From Microcyclospora pomicola (Eukaryota; Ascomycota; Dothideomycetes; Capnodiales), in assembly GCA_002786065.1 (NCBI GenBank), contig NHNY01000043.1, positions 28,647 to 92,646 on the forward strand: DNA of 64,000 nucleotides. Direction: 5' to 3'. The translations under genes were made by a program, and so were the position numbers. Shown here piece by piece: positions 1-12,168 of the stretch (positions are counted from its first letter, which is position 1; each line of letters starts with the position of its first letter). The notes beneath the pieces are model-generated. The model saw nothing but the letters and a program-made list of their open reading frames with translations. It was not told the origin of the DNA and did no database searches.

Positions 1-242
1 CTAGCGTTGACTGCAATCCCCCACAGACCGCATTGCCACGACCGCCGGTTCCCCTCACCGCATCACAGAGGATCTCGTGACGGGGTCGCACTTCTCCTGC
101 CCAGAAGCCCTAGATGAGGTTTCCGACTTGGAGACGAAGCAGGACTGCCTCCACCAGGGGTAAGCGCCGACAGCAGGAGACGGACACGTTTCTTTGCGCT
201 TCGCCAACGCAACGACTCTGTCGCCACAGGTGACGCCAACGC
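1..242. other. 3' flank of the CLIP-170-like gene
   Basis: I see no coding signal of its own here. It lies just downstream of the stop codon of the minus-strand CLIP-170-like gene and probably holds its 3' untranslated region. Short open frames in it are shadows or chance. Confidence 0.5.
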
Positions 243-2469
243 CTAGTATTGTTCCTCCGGGCAATCAAAAGCCAAGTGCCCGTCTTTTTCACAAAGCGCG
301 CACCACTTGTCTTCTTCGCTCACCTTGGCCTTGTGGTCTGGCTCGCTCTCTCGGTTCTCCTTGCCCAGACTCGGAGCAAGTGCGGCTGGCACATCTGCAC
401 TAGTCCTGACGTTTGGGATATTGTTCATGGGCGAGTCGGGTTCTGTGCCAGACGAGAAAGTGTTGCAGTCCAAGGTGTCATGCTCGCGCGATTGACACAT
501 GTCGCAGAAGAGTCCGGCACTTGCATTGTCGTTGGTCTCGGGCACGGGCGCAGTCTCAAGCCCAGAGCGTCGGGCATGCTCTGCAAAGGTAGCTTTGATC
601 GTCGAACTTCGCTGTCGGGCTGGCGCGCCAGCACTGATCGCCGTAGCTGTCTGCTCGCTTTCGTTCCTGGTATGTCCATTTGTCGTAGCGTTATCGCGAC
701 GAAGCTGTTCGAGCTCCTTTTCCAGATCCTCCTTCTCCCGGTTGCTTTCAGTAAGGGCCGATTGCAATCGTTGCAGCTCGGCAGGATCAGTAATGGTCTT
801 CGGGGTGCCATCTGTGGAAGCTTGGGGCCCAGAACTCAGACTGTGCACAATGGCCTTCAACCCACGAATCTCATCATCCTTCTGCTTGAGCTCTTTCGAT
901 GCGTTGCCGGTCTCGCCAACCTTGGCAACGGAAGCAGCCTTATCACGTTCACGTCGCAGCTCCGACCGCCCTCGTTCGACCTCCCCGCGCAAGAACTCTA
1001 CCTCACCTCTTGCCTCGGCCTCGCCTCTCCGACTCTCTTCTAGACCCTCCTCCAACTCAGCAACAAGCTCCTCGAGCTGCTTCAGTTGGAGTGCGACTCC
1101 TTCAAAGTCCTCCCGACTCTGGTTGGCCTCCTGTAATTGCTCTACCTGAGCCAGTAGGTCACGCTTCTGCCCTTCATACACCCTCTCCGTCTCTGTGCTA
1201 GCCATCTCCAGGCTGTCGAGCGTACTTCGAAAATCGGCACGATGCGCATCAAACTCCGCAGTCAACAGTCCGATCTTTTCATTCTTCTCCCTCAACATTT
1301 GTCGGAGCTGTGCAACATTCATGTCTTCGCCTCGATCTCCTCCGAATCCTGAGCCGTCCGCAGGCAAGAGCGTAGACAGCTCTTTGACGTTGGCTTCCAT
1401 CTCTTGCAAGCTGAGCGCTTGTTCATGCAGCCTCTTGTCCTTCTCCGCCACTTCGCCTCTCAGCCGTTGTAGCTCCTCCGCCAGGCCTCCGGCACTGCCA
1501 GTTCGCGATGGCGAGCGCAGAGGCTGCGAGAACGAAGGTACAGCAGGTGTGTAAGATGGCCGGCCATTGCCAAGAGGTGTGCGTTCTTCTTCAGTCAAGC
1601 TTTCGGGTCTGTGGCCGGTGCGGGAGCCTGTCCGTGAGTACGGTCTCGGAGTGTGAGAGGTAGGTGGGCGTGTGTTGGTCGAAGCTCGCAGGTTGGGTTT
1701 GCTTGGTGTGGTTGAGCTCAGCACAGGGCGTGCACCACGCTGACTTTGTGACAAAGTTCTCGCGGGTGTTGGCGCGAGAACAGGTTGTTGTCTCCTGAGT
1801 GGTGATTCGGGACGTGGGAGAGACGGCCTCTTGGCCTTGAACTGCGGACTCGTGGGTCGTGCACCAGGTCCGACTGACTGGGAGAATTTGTTCCCATGGG
1901 ACACGGTAGGAGAAGTGTAGGCGTTTGTTCTTTGGTCATGGGTGGTGCTGTAGGATGGTGTGTTTGGAGTGGCCGGGTATGAGCCATCAGAAGCGTTCGG
2001 CGAGGATCGTTTCTCGGCGCGGTGTACAGGGAGGAAGATGCCGGCGCCAGGGATGGAAGTGGTGAAGTAGTATGTCCTGAAACAGTTGTCAGCAGGTGGC
2101 TTGACCGCATCTTGAAGCATTCTGTGAGTGGTGTCCTACCCATCAACATCACCATCGTTTTTGCCTCTGGCCGCGAACTCTCGGCTCAGTTCCACGCCAA
2201 CGAATCGTCCGGCCTTGCCCTTGACACTGCCGACAAACTTGACGGTACCGTACATGTCTCCTGGCACACTGACGAGGTCCCCGGTCTCGAGATCTGCGTC
2301 CATACCGGCGGGNGGGTGTTTTGGGGTCTGCACCGCCGGTAAGAGCAAGCAAACTAGCTTTTCTGCTGACGGCAGTACTGGCACTCAGGCTCGCCTTTTC
2401 ACCGGAGGAGTTGAGGTTGCCGTACGATGGCCGCTGCAAACCACGATGTCTTGGAGTTTGCAGAGCCAT
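243..2469 (-). CDS. CLIP-170/Bik1/Tip1-type microtubule plus-end protein (CAP-Gly, coiled coil, two zinc knuckles)
   Basis: Join of 2140-2469 and 243-2076, with one 63 nt intron (2077-2139, donor GTAGGA, acceptor TTTCAG). The product should track growing microtubule ends. About 57 N-terminal residues precede a CAP-Gly domain (residues about 58-130) carrying the diagnostic GKNDG motif, a Ser/Pro-rich linker, long heptad-like coiled coil, and two CX2CX4HX4C zinc knuckles near the C-terminus (CDMCQSREHDTLDC and CALCEKDGHLAFDC), ending in EEQY. In the CLIP family such knuckles bind dynein/dynactin partners and contribute to autoinhibition. An ambiguous base N at 2313, in a G run, breaks the frame between the N-terminus starting MALQTPRHRG and the CAP-Gly domain. 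Without it the coding length is 2,163 nt (720 aa) and the intron phase fits. The ATG at 2303 (MDADLETG) is a fallback start. Family call firm; N-terminus less so. Confidence 0.9.
2313..2313. other. Ambiguous base (N) inside the CLIP-170-like coding region
   Basis: The only N in the first 57 kb. It sits in a G run (gggnggg on the plus strand). Counting it as a real base shifts exon 1 out of frame relative to the CAP-Gly exon; dropping it gives continuous coding. It is most likely a homopolymer-length ambiguity in the assembly rather than a biological lesion. Confidence 0.8.
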
Positions 2470-3356
2470 AGTGGTGTCCGGGCGGTGTGCGAACCGATGT
2501 TATGTGACGGCTTATAGCCAGGAGTTCGGGTCGAGGGTGATACAAGCACGGCTGGTCACCGCGCAACGGTCATTATTCGGGGAGGATCAATAAATCGGGA
2601 TGACGGCGATGCCAGCTGGGCAGACGGGAATAGCAGAGTCGTGATCAGGGAGGAGAGATGTTGGTGAACGGGTATAATAAATTGGCGGAGGTCAGGAGAA
2701 AATCGTGGCTAAGGTAAGGTCAGGTATGCACGATGAAATGAAGACGCGGACGTGTCGCGGCGTGAGATTGGAATCTCCGTCTGCCCAACGATCGATAGTG
2801 AGCACCATGGACCAGTCACGTCAAGAGATTCACATTGACTGAAACTAGGTCAGGTAGCAATAGCTACAACTGATGATCTCTTCACGCGCAAATCTGTCGA
2901 TCCTGTCGCCCGACTGTCTTAGATCTGCCCAATCTCTGTATATTACAGTAAAGTATCAATGTTTTGTTGTTGTTGTGTTGTGCTGTGGCCCGCCTCTCAT
3001 GCACAGCACACGCTACCCGCTGCAGGGCTGTCGGTGGGTGAAATGTTACTATTAGGTGATTATCTTTCCACATCGGCGCCACTGCCTACAAGCATTCAGA
3101 CAGTCTTCGATAAACGTATTGCGCCATATGGCCCGACTGATCGACTCGTGTCTGCTACCCCTGTATGATAAAGATATTCCAGACTAGAAGTAGAAGATCG
3201 AAAGACGCCTCGTGGAAGCCCGAGTAATAACTTACTCCACACGCTCACCCGAGTCCGCACCGAAAGTTTATACCGAGGTCTTTTGGACCTATACACTTCA
3301 GACCACACCTCCACCACCATGTGCTCTTTCAGATCTCCCTACGTCAATCGGCAACC
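2470..3356. other. Intergenic region between two divergent genes
   Basis: About 0.9 kb separates the starts of the minus-strand CLIP-170-like gene and the plus-strand phosphotransferase, so it should hold both promoters. I see no gene, repeat or RNA in it. An upstream ATG at 3319 opens a short frame that runs into the ATG at 3357 region; the 3357 ATG was preferred from context. Confidence 0.5.
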
Positions 3357-4554
3357 ATGGCAGGCCCAATCCGACAGCCCATCAATCTCGACAACTTGAC
3401 CAAGTTCATCGAGCAGAATGTCCCCGAGATCAAAACCCCGCTGGTTGTGAAGCAGGTGAGTTTCCCGCAGCACTACAGCCGTAGAGGTGATCCGCCAGGT
3501 TGTTGAGAACAAGACACTGACCATTCCGTCTCTGCAGTTCGGCTACGGTCAGAGCAACCCCACCTATCTGCTCACCACCCCGGATGGCAGCAAATATGTC
3601 ATGCGCAAGAAGCCCCCGGGGAAGCTCATCTCCAAGACCGCCCATCAGGTCGACCGCGAATACCGCATCATCCATGCGCTCGAGACCACCGACGTCCCCG
3701 TGCCGCGCGCGCTGTGCATGTGCGACGACGAATCGATAGTCGGCACCAAGTTCTACATCATGTCCTTCCTCGACGGGCGCATCTTTGAAGACCCCGCCAT
3801 CCCTGGTGTCTCGGCGGAAGAGCGCAAGGCGCTGTGGAAGTCGGCCGTCACCACCCTGGCCAAGTTCCATCGTGTGCCGCCCAAGAGCGTGGCAATGGAG
3901 AACTTCGGCCGCGCCAACGGCTTCTACAACCGACAACTCAAGACGTTCGCGACGCTGTCCAAGGCCCAGGCCGGCGTCAAGGACGTCGACAGCGGCGTGC
4001 CCGTCGGCGACATCCCGCACTACGACGACATGGTGACGTTCTTCGGGAACCCGGCGACGCAACCGCGCGACCGCAGCAGCTTCGTGCACGGCGACTACAA
4101 GATCGACAACGTCGTCTTCCACAAGACGGAGCCGCGCGTCATCGGCATCCTGGACTGGGAGATGGCCACCATCGGCCATCCCTGGTCCGACGTCACCAAT
4201 CTGATCATGCCGTTCACCATGGCGGCGTCGCAGCGCGCGCGGGAATCCGGACGTGCGAATCTTGCCTTTGTGCCCGGCGCGACTCCTGGTTTGCCGACGC
4301 TGGAGGAGTGCAAAGAGTGGTATGCCGAAGTGTCCAGCACCCCGATCCCCGCGCAAGAGCTGAAGTGGGCCGAGGCGTTCACCATGTACCGCAACACGAT
4401 CATCATGCAAGGCATTGCGGCACGATACGCCGTGCGGCAGGCGAGCAGTGAGAAGGCGCGGGAATATGCTGACAACATGGGTCCGTTCGGTGAGTTGTGT
4501 TGGGATCTGGTACAGGAGACCAAGGCGCAGATCGAGCAAAAGGCACGGCTATGA
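3357..4554 (+). CDS. APH-fold phosphotransferase, ACAD10/ACAD11 N-domain-like
   Basis: Join of 3357-3455 and 3538-4554 (371 aa), with an 82 nt intron (GTGAGT...CTGCAG). It is a kinase-like protein of the aminoglycoside phosphotransferase fold. The closest family style is the kinase-like domain fused to acyl-CoA dehydrogenases in ACAD10/ACAD11, free-standing in fungi. Visible motifs: an ATP-binding N-lobe with GYGQSNPTYLL, VMRKKPPGKL and the VDREYRII helix; the catalytic loop HGDYKIDN near residue 245; and the metal-binding ILDWEMATIGHP. In ACAD10/11 this domain phosphorylates 4-hydroxyacyl-CoAs during breakdown; the substrate here is unknown. The start ATG has an ACC context (caaccATGg). It converges with the methylmalonate-semialdehyde dehydrogenase gene, with 238 bp between stops. 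Confidence 0.9.
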
Positions 4555-4792
4555 TTTAGTGACAAACAGGGAGATTGTAAAAGACTTCAATTTCCTGTTT
4601 GTAAATGAATCACGACCATGAACACATGTCTCCACAGCCATGAACAACACCGCAATCAATATTAGGTCATGCATGGCCACAACTGTGATGAATGTCCTTT
4701 GTAAGACTTCACGAGAAAGTAGAGAAGTTTCGTAGATAATTGTGGGTAAGGACGGGCTATATACGATATGTACAGACCATACCAACGCCACT

Positions 4793-6573
4793 CTATGAAT
4801 GTGTCGGCATGCTGACGTTGGCCTTGGTCGAGACCGCGTCAGCCGCGCTCCAGAAGGATGTGACGGTCTTGGTCTGAGTGTAGAAGTTCAACCCAGGCTT
4901 GCCGTAGAACGTGCTGACACCACCGCCACCAATGGACTTCTTGTTGCCCGTGAAGGAGAACATGGGCAATGGGACGGGGATGGGGACATTGATGCCAACT
5001 TGGCCGGCCTCGATCTCCTTCTGGAAGCGAGTGGCGGTCGAGCCTGAGTTTGTGAAGATGGCAACACCGTTACCGTATTCGTTTTCATTGATGAGCGAGA
5101 TGGCATCGTCCAAGGTGGGCACGTTGAGGCAGACAAGGACCGGACCAAAGATCTCCTCCTTGTAGCATGTCATGTCCTTAGTAACATTGGCGATGATAGT
5201 AGGACCGACCTAGAAAGTGGTGTTAGTCGTATATGCTGTGAAGAACCGAGAACAGCGGGACTCACCCAGTTGCCATTGGGATACTTCTCTGGCTTCTGGC
5301 CGCGGCCATCGAGGACAATAGTAGCGCCCTCCTTCTCTGCCGAAGCAATCAGATCTTCGATCCTCTTCTTCGCTTCGGGCGAGATGACTGGTCCGAGATC
5401 TGCTCCCTGCTCGAATCCACCGTTCATGCTCAATTGCTTCGCACGCTCGGCGATCTCAGGTGCCCATTCCTTAGTCTCGCCGACCAAGACCAAGGTAGAG
5501 AGCGCCATGCATCGCTGACCAGCTGCGCCGAATGCGGCACCTGAGATGGCGTTCAAGGCATGGTTCTTGTTGCAGTCGGGCAGGACAGCGGCGTGGTTCT
5601 TGGCTCCAAGATTGGCCTGGACTCGCTTGCCGTTGGCAGAAGCACGCTGGTAAATGTATTCACCAGCTTTGTTGCTACCAACAAACGAGACAGCCTTGAT
5701 GCGAGGCTCATCAAGGATGAAATCAACAGTCTTGGCAGATCCGTGAATCACATTGATGACGCCGGGTGGGAAGCCGGCCTTCTCGGCTAGTTCAGCAAGA
5801 ATCATCATGGCTCCAGGGTCACGCTCGGATGGCTTGATCACGCAAGTGTTGCCAGTGACAGCCGCGATAGGGATGCTCCACAGCGGAATCATGGCTGGGA
5901 AGTTGAAAGGGCAGATGACAGCGACCACACCAAGCGGCTCGCGGTAACTTCTGGTCTCCATATCTTTGGCCACCTCAAGTACCTCGCCGGGCAGCTGCGT
6001 TGTGATTCCACAGGCAGTCTCCGCCACCTGCAGACCACGCAATACATCGCCTCTAGCGTCCGCAAAGGTCTTGCCCTGTTCCAACGTAATGGAGGCCGCC
6101 AATCTGTCCCAATTTTCTCGAATCAAGGCCACGTACTTGAACATGATCTGTTGCCTCGCGAGCACCGACTGTGCTTTCCATGCTGGAAATGCCTTTTCTG
6201 CACTGTCTACAGCAGCCTTGAGTTCGGCATCGGTGGACTGGGGCACGCGGGTGACGAGGTTGTTGGTCGCCGGGTCGTAGAGGTCGATCCATTGCGTGGC
6301 TTCGGACGCAGTGAAGACGTTGTCAAGGAAGTTTTGCGTATCGAGAGGCTTCTGGATCTGGTCGTGAGATGTAGGGTACTCGGAGGCCGAGCTCGCTGCA
6401 GTCGTGGTGGCCGCTGGCTGGAAGTGGGAGCTGGTGGCATGCAGTCTCCGGACAGCATTGGCGTTGGCGGTGGGCGGCGCCATTCTCAAAGCTGACCGTG
6501 ATGATGCCGCAATCGGCCGGAATGCGAGCCTTTGTAATGCTCGACGTGAAAGGGCTCGTCTGGCCGCCATCAC
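4793..6573 (-). CDS. Methylmalonate-semialdehyde dehydrogenase, mitochondrial
   Basis: Join of 5266-6573 and 4793-5209 (574 aa), with a 56 nt intron (GTGAGT...TTCTAG). It oxidises methylmalonate or malonate semialdehyde with NAD and CoA to propionyl- or acetyl-CoA, in valine, pyrimidine and inositol catabolism. Residues 1 to about 50 are rich in Arg, Ser and Ala and lack acids ([15 protein letters not shown]), a typical mitochondrial presequence. Aldehyde dehydrogenase signatures follow: [28 protein letters not shown] and the catalytic cysteine in [11 protein letters not shown], where GQRCMA is diagnostic for this family. The second exon carries [19 protein letters not shown] and the C-terminal oligomerisation end. 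Length is normal for the family. Other aldehyde dehydrogenases are unlikely because of the GQRCMA motif. Confidence 0.96.
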
Positions 6574-7170
6574 TGTATACTGACTGACAGTGAGAAACGG
6601 TGTTGTAGAAACACGACGTAGATGACACCGCTCGTCCGAGAAGTGCTCCGAAGCGTGGCGGACTGATTGTGATAGCTCCCGCGGCGGCAGTTGACCTCAC
6701 TCCCCGCCTGGCCGAGGTCACTATGGTGGCATGGGTTTCCGTACCACCCGAGCCCAGCTAACTTCAAGACTGTACATACGGGCCACCAACAGCATGAACG
6801 AGACAGGCCGAAGGAGTGGCCAGGAGATGGCCTCTAACGCTCAACCATGATGCGAAGACGAGCGTCTGACTTTCCTCAGGCGGCATTATTGTCTTTAATT
6901 ACGATGGTGTTACAGTGACATTCTCAGGTTGCTGGTCGAGAACGGAGCAAAAGAAGGATGCGAAAGATTGTATCATAGGCCTTCAATATTCACGACAAGC
7001 AGATCTTCATACTCAAACGCGATTGCTTGTCTTGAAGTTGAGCTATCAATGTACGCTCGCTAATATGAAAAATGTCTGCAAAGCTGTTTTGCCATCAAGC
7101 TTTCGTGTCCACTGCAATTGCCTTTCGTCTCTCTATCCTTCCTCGGTGTAACAAAATGCATACTGCACAT
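6574..7170. other. Intergenic region upstream of the dehydrogenase gene
   Basis: About 600 bp between the dehydrogenase start and the calnexin stop, both on the minus strand. It should contain the dehydrogenase promoter and the calnexin 3' end. The short frames here lack family features; I see no repeat or RNA gene. Confidence 0.5.
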
Positions 7171-9038
7171 CTACTGAGCAGAGCTCCTCGTGGTCCGCTT
7201 GTTGACCTCGTCCTGCGCGCCCTGCACGCCACTTGCCACAGCCTCAACGACCTGGTCTTTGGTCTTCTGGGCTTGCGCCTTGGCCTTGTCAGCCTGTGCC
7301 TTGACTTGCTCTTTGCTGGGCGCCGCAGCGGCACCGCCTCCAATAAGACCACCAAGGAGAAGGAGAAGAGTCACAATGGCGACAGCGCCACCGGCTGCAA
7401 CTTCGGGGACGAAGCGGACAGCCTCCATAGGGTCACGTTTAGCGATTTCGATGAATAACTCCACCTTTTCGCGAACGTAGAGAACAGGGTCGTCCATGAA
7501 GACGAGCTCAGACGGGCTCTTGGCTGGGGTGTCTGCCTTCTTGGGCTTCTCAGCCTCCTCGGCGGCAGTCTCGGCTTCGTGCTTGATCTTGAAGGTCTCA
7601 TCAGCAAGCGCACTGGCGTCAGCCTCGGAGTGGCCAATGTAGATGTTGTCGAAGAGAATGTCGTTCTGCATGGTCCAAAGCTCGAAACCGATCTGAGGTG
7701 GCATTGTCAGCAGGGTTATAATATAAAGTCAATGTCAGATTGATACGTACACCACCAATTGGCTCAAAGTTAGCAGGAGTCTTGTCCTCGAAGTAGTTGG
7801 GGTTGCTGATTTTGCGTGGGGCCCAGATGCCCTTGTAGGCAGGGTTGTCGATCATAGGTGCGTTCCATTTGCCCTTGTACTCTGGGTTGCGCTTCATCGG
7901 CTGTGTCCATGGGCCACATCCAGAAGCCTCGTCACACTTGGGGTTGGGGACCTGCGGGGGCATCCAGTCGCCATCCTCCTCGTCATCCCAGTCCTCGGGC
8001 TTTTCGGCCTCAGGGTCAGGAACGGTAAGTGGCTCATTCTCCAGCCAGTCGGCAGGCTTCTCAGCCTCCTCATCGACAATCTCGAAAGGTGCTTCCTCAT
8101 CCCAGTCCTCCGGCTTCTTGGCCTCTGGGTCCTTGATGCTGGACTCCTCGACCCAATCCTCAGGCTTCTTGTCGTCCGCATCGTCGATCTCTTTCGCTGG
8201 GTTGACAGCCGGGGCAAAGTTCTCGAGGAGGGTGCCGTTCATGGCGCTGGCGTTGTCGATCTTGATTTCGAAAGTCTGGTCGGGGCGGACGATCAAAGTG
8301 TAGAGAGCGGTCTTCTTGCTGATGCGAGCCGCAGGGACAAGCTCGGCGTGCTTCTCCTCGTACTCACCAGTCTTCGGGCTCTTGTGACGGAAGATGAAGT
8401 GGACTTTGTTGGTAGATCCACACTTGTCAGGACCGAACATGATGATGTAAGGTGATGCGTTGGAGAACTCCTCAGATTGGAGCGCCTTGTTGTCCTGGAG
8501 AAGCTTGACGTACGCACCACCGCACTCAAGACCACCTTGGAGCTTAACCTCGTACTGTAGCACGAGAGTCTTGCCCTTGTTGTCGATGGGCTTGTCAAAC
8601 TTGGCGGAGATGGCGTGGTGGGCAGCCTTGTCTTTGAGAACAAGACCCTTGTCACCCTCCATGCCTCGGAGAACGCTGGGCTCCTCGACACTCCAAGTAC
8701 CAACGTAAGCCCACTCTTCATCTGTAGTGTCCTCTTTCTTGGCATGTGACGGTTGCCATCTGCTCTCCCAGTCATCGGTGAACTGCTCGAGGAATGGTGC
8801 CTTCAGGGTAGTGGGCTGCGGCAATGTGTCAGTAGGTGAGCAACACAGATTGGCAGTGGCCGGACTCCTGCCATTGGGGAACACGACGTACAGTGAAAGT
8901 GGGTTTGCTGATAGCCGAAGAGGTCACTGACTCGACGACCGATGCTACACTCGAGGTAACTTCTTCGAGGTCATCGGCAACGTCTGCGCGGGCAATGGCC
9001 GCATAGCAGCCCAGCGCAACGAAGGGAGTGACACGCAT
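7171..9038 (-). CDS. Calnexin (ER membrane lectin chaperone)
   Basis: Join of 8892-9038, 7751-8815 and 7171-7692 (577 aa), with introns 8816-8891 (76 nt) and 7693-7750 (58 nt), both with GTACGT donors. Calnexin binds monoglucosylated glycoproteins in the ER and helps folding. A signal peptide ([18 protein letters not shown]) is followed by the lectin domain ([27 protein letters not shown]). The P domain has repeats of two kinds: four with PEDW or PADW cores, then four of the NPxYKGxW kind ending in [18 protein letters not shown] membrane segment ([15 protein letters not shown]) lies near residue 525, and the short cytosolic tail is rich in Ala, Lys and Gln. Exon 1 encodes just the signal peptide and a short Ser/Val-rich stretch, as is common in fungal calnexins. 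Identification is secure. Confidence 0.97.
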
Positions 9039-12000
9039 TGTGCGGTGTGTTCGACGCGGGAAGAGGTAGAACTCGATGAAGTCTGACCTAATGCAAGGTG
9101 ATTGAAGTTGAAAGTGCCTTGGTCAATGGCGGGTGGAGTGTTTATGAACGGCGTGGAGGTGAATGCCAGCTGGCAATATTTGGTTAAGGACAGGTAGCTG
9201 CATCACGTGCAGGAATACTGGGCCCGATGTGGAAGGTTCCAGGGTCTGGAGAGTTTACGAAAATCACGAAACGGTGGCAGATCATGACGGAACGGCCATG
9301 TACAGCAAGCTACACGGTGCTCGAGTGGTAAATGAGGCATCGAAAGTCGACTAGATGACCGAGCATACTAAATGTGAAGTTGAGCAATATATCTTATGGC
9401 TGTCAAGTCATGCAATATCAGAAGAACACATGTACATATGAGTTAGTTCTACATGGGCGGTACATGCACGCCTCATGTGAAAGTAAAGGAATACGGATTA
9501 CGCTTGGCCACACGGACGATTGACTGATTGCTGACAACCAGGTCGAACATATTCCTCCAGCCACACAGCGTCAAGGTATCCTACAATATGGCCTCACCTG
9601 TTTGTGCCTCGAGCCTTTGAACTCATCGTTTGGGAGACTGCCAAAGGCTACAACAGTCGACCACTCGATGGACGTTAGGGTTGGACTCCTACATGACCGT
9701 TAGGTCGAGTACACAAATAGACGTCCATTGGCCATAATCCGCGCGTTGCGCTGAGACGTTCGCTTCTTGCTCCTGTAGGATAACAGCAACAGCATAGTTA
9801 GCAGCTGTCCGGCGCCTCAACAAATCCACGGTGTATACAAGGAGTTCCACGTCGTGCACCAGAGCTGGATCAGGGTGATGCTGAAGAAACAGCTGGAAGT
9901 AATGCTGTCCCGTTGTTTGAACTCGTGAATGCAGAGTTTGGTCCTACGAATATGCAATCCATGTGTGGTTCTCGAGAGTGCCAGTAAAAGTCGCCAATCT
10001 GCTTGCACTCTCCAGTGAAAGATCTGTGCTGCTCTGTAATCTGTGAAGATTGTGTGCGCAAGCCAGCGAGCTACAAAGACATGATGTCGCGATGCCGCAC
10101 TGAAATGTCAGACTTGATCAAAACATGATAGAGGAACGGATGACGGCCAGCGCACTACAGAGGTGCATACAGTACTTCCAAACATCAGACCACACCGTGG
10201 AAGCATTTGGTACCATCACGATGGCCTATAGCGACCCATTGGACAATATTTCTGGAGTACCAGAGATATCAAGAGGATATGGCCGATGCAGATGTGAGTA
10301 CCCACACCGAGAGGACAACACCACGTCCAGCTCCGTCGCTTCGGCTACGGTGTTCATGAGATTCAAGGAGATCATGTTCGCAACGGATGGTGCCTCACAT
10401 TCGACTTCTATTGCCCCATACGCTCAGTATGTGAAAGAAGACCTTTATTATCACGATCGAGGGCCACTTAAAGTTAAGGTCGAACCAAGGTCTCCAATGT
10501 GGTACTCGAGCCGAGAAAGAACAACGAGCCGAGCCCATAGATAGCAGACAGGTTATACAGCCGATATGTCTTCGCTGAGATATCGCGATCGAGTGTATTT
10601 CGAGTGTGAGACACTACTCGCCTCAAACTCCCAGCAAGCACAGCAACTTGTGTCTAGGAGTTATCGTAATCGTGAGGGGTGTGGCAAAAGATCACTAGTA
10701 GAACACAAAACCAGCATCCGAGCCTTGGGCTGTTTCAGATAGCCCACCAAGCGTCATGGTATGGTCTGACGCCCCGTCGAGCACGACATCTCATGCTTAC
10801 ACCAAGCCTTGAGGTGTGATATTTAGCTATTGGACTGGACCACTGTAATCATCCTCGACCGCCGAATCTGGGGTACATTGTGTACTTCTATTCACGGAGA
10901 AAAGTTGTACATGAATTAATGTACCTGTGTGCAGTACACCAGGGTTGGAAGAACGCGTGGCAACTGTTTTTGCTCTCTCCGAGGGGCAAAGCGCAATGCA
11001 TAGGTATCGGAGCGAAGCGGCGTGATGTGGCGCTGTGTGTCATTGCCGTGGCTCGACTCGTCATCCTGTGCCATTCGAGCGAATGGTCGAGGCTGGGTCG
11101 GGTCTAGCGATGAGGCCGAGTTCTGGAAGGTTGAGCTCGGGCGGCTGTAGCTCGCGATGTGCAGCAAAGATGCGCCCATTCGGACGGCTCGTCTGCCAGG
11201 ACTCAGAACCAAATCCTGCGGATCTTGGTGACCATCATGTCAATCGAGATGGCAGGACTCATTCCATGAAGCCCCGTGTGAGCCGGGAGCCTTTACGATC
11301 TGCTCGACGATCTTTGCTGCGAACTTTCGCCAAGAATGTTGCTAGTCGTCCCAAGCGGCATAGCTGGTCCTCGTATATGTCCTTGTACCGTGCCAAGCTG
11401 GAACAGGCTGGCGAAGATCTTGTTTAGCTGCATGGACATCGCCCAGACGCGGACTGAGCTCCCCCAGAGCTGGAAATTGTCCGATGAGAAGCGGGAGTGA
11501 TGTTTCGCGTGAGGGACAGCCACCAGGCATGTGCCACATAGTCGTGCATGTTGCTGTGAAGATGGAGGGGCTATAGCAGTGATGGCGACGGTTGATGTTG
11601 GGGTTCTAGAGTTTATGCAAGATGAAGATGAAGAATGTGAAGCAGAACAATCGCGTTGAGTTTCCGCCACATCCGCGATATGAATAGATCTGGAAGGTGA
11701 ATGCTGCGTGTGTGTCGAGGTACTTCGGGCACGCTGGCGTACAGAACGTGGGCGAGTTGCGCGGCCACGCTATCATCTTTCTGCGCTGCCTCTCCGCATG
11801 AGCTATCATTTTCAAGCTCACCTTCGTCTTCACCTCGATATCCTCCTCCACCTCTACCACCACTCTTTCAACTTATCCTCACACCTGTATTTGTCTGCAC
11901 CGTCGCATCAGACCACTTCACCACAAGGTCAAACCCATCCACCTTGCCGTGTCTGCGCTTGCTTTCATCATACCGCTCCCGCGCAACGGCCACCACGACC

Positions 12001-12168
12001 GTTACATTCTCCAATCGGTTACAGTACAGCAGATCCTGGAATCCTGGCCATCGTTTACTTGATCGGCGACGATACCAACGCTCACTCAACGATCTTCTGA
12101 ACCGGACGCTTTCCCGGAACCTTCAAGACTGCGCACCTACTTCGAGAATCGTGCGACAGTAGTTCGTC
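9039..12168. other. 3.1 kb gene-free stretch
   Basis: I find no supported gene between the calnexin start and the DUF2406 start, which are divergent. Open frames (for example 10125-10544 plus, 139 aa, and 11293-11670 minus) lack recognisable domains or credible splicing partners. The right end, about 11790-12168, is pyrimidine-rich and probably holds the promoter and leader of the DUF2406 gene. No tRNA-like, repeat or mobile-element structure was recognised. Confidence 0.5.

Noticed and set aside
249-1043. 264-codon plus-strand open frame opposite the CLIP-170-like gene
   Set aside because: It is antisense to a strongly supported coiled-coil gene; composition and lack of domains mark it as a shadow frame.
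10125-10544. 139-codon plus-strand frame in the 3.1 kb gap
   Set aside because: It starts with an ATG, but there is no recognisable domain, splicing partner or codon pattern like the neighbours.
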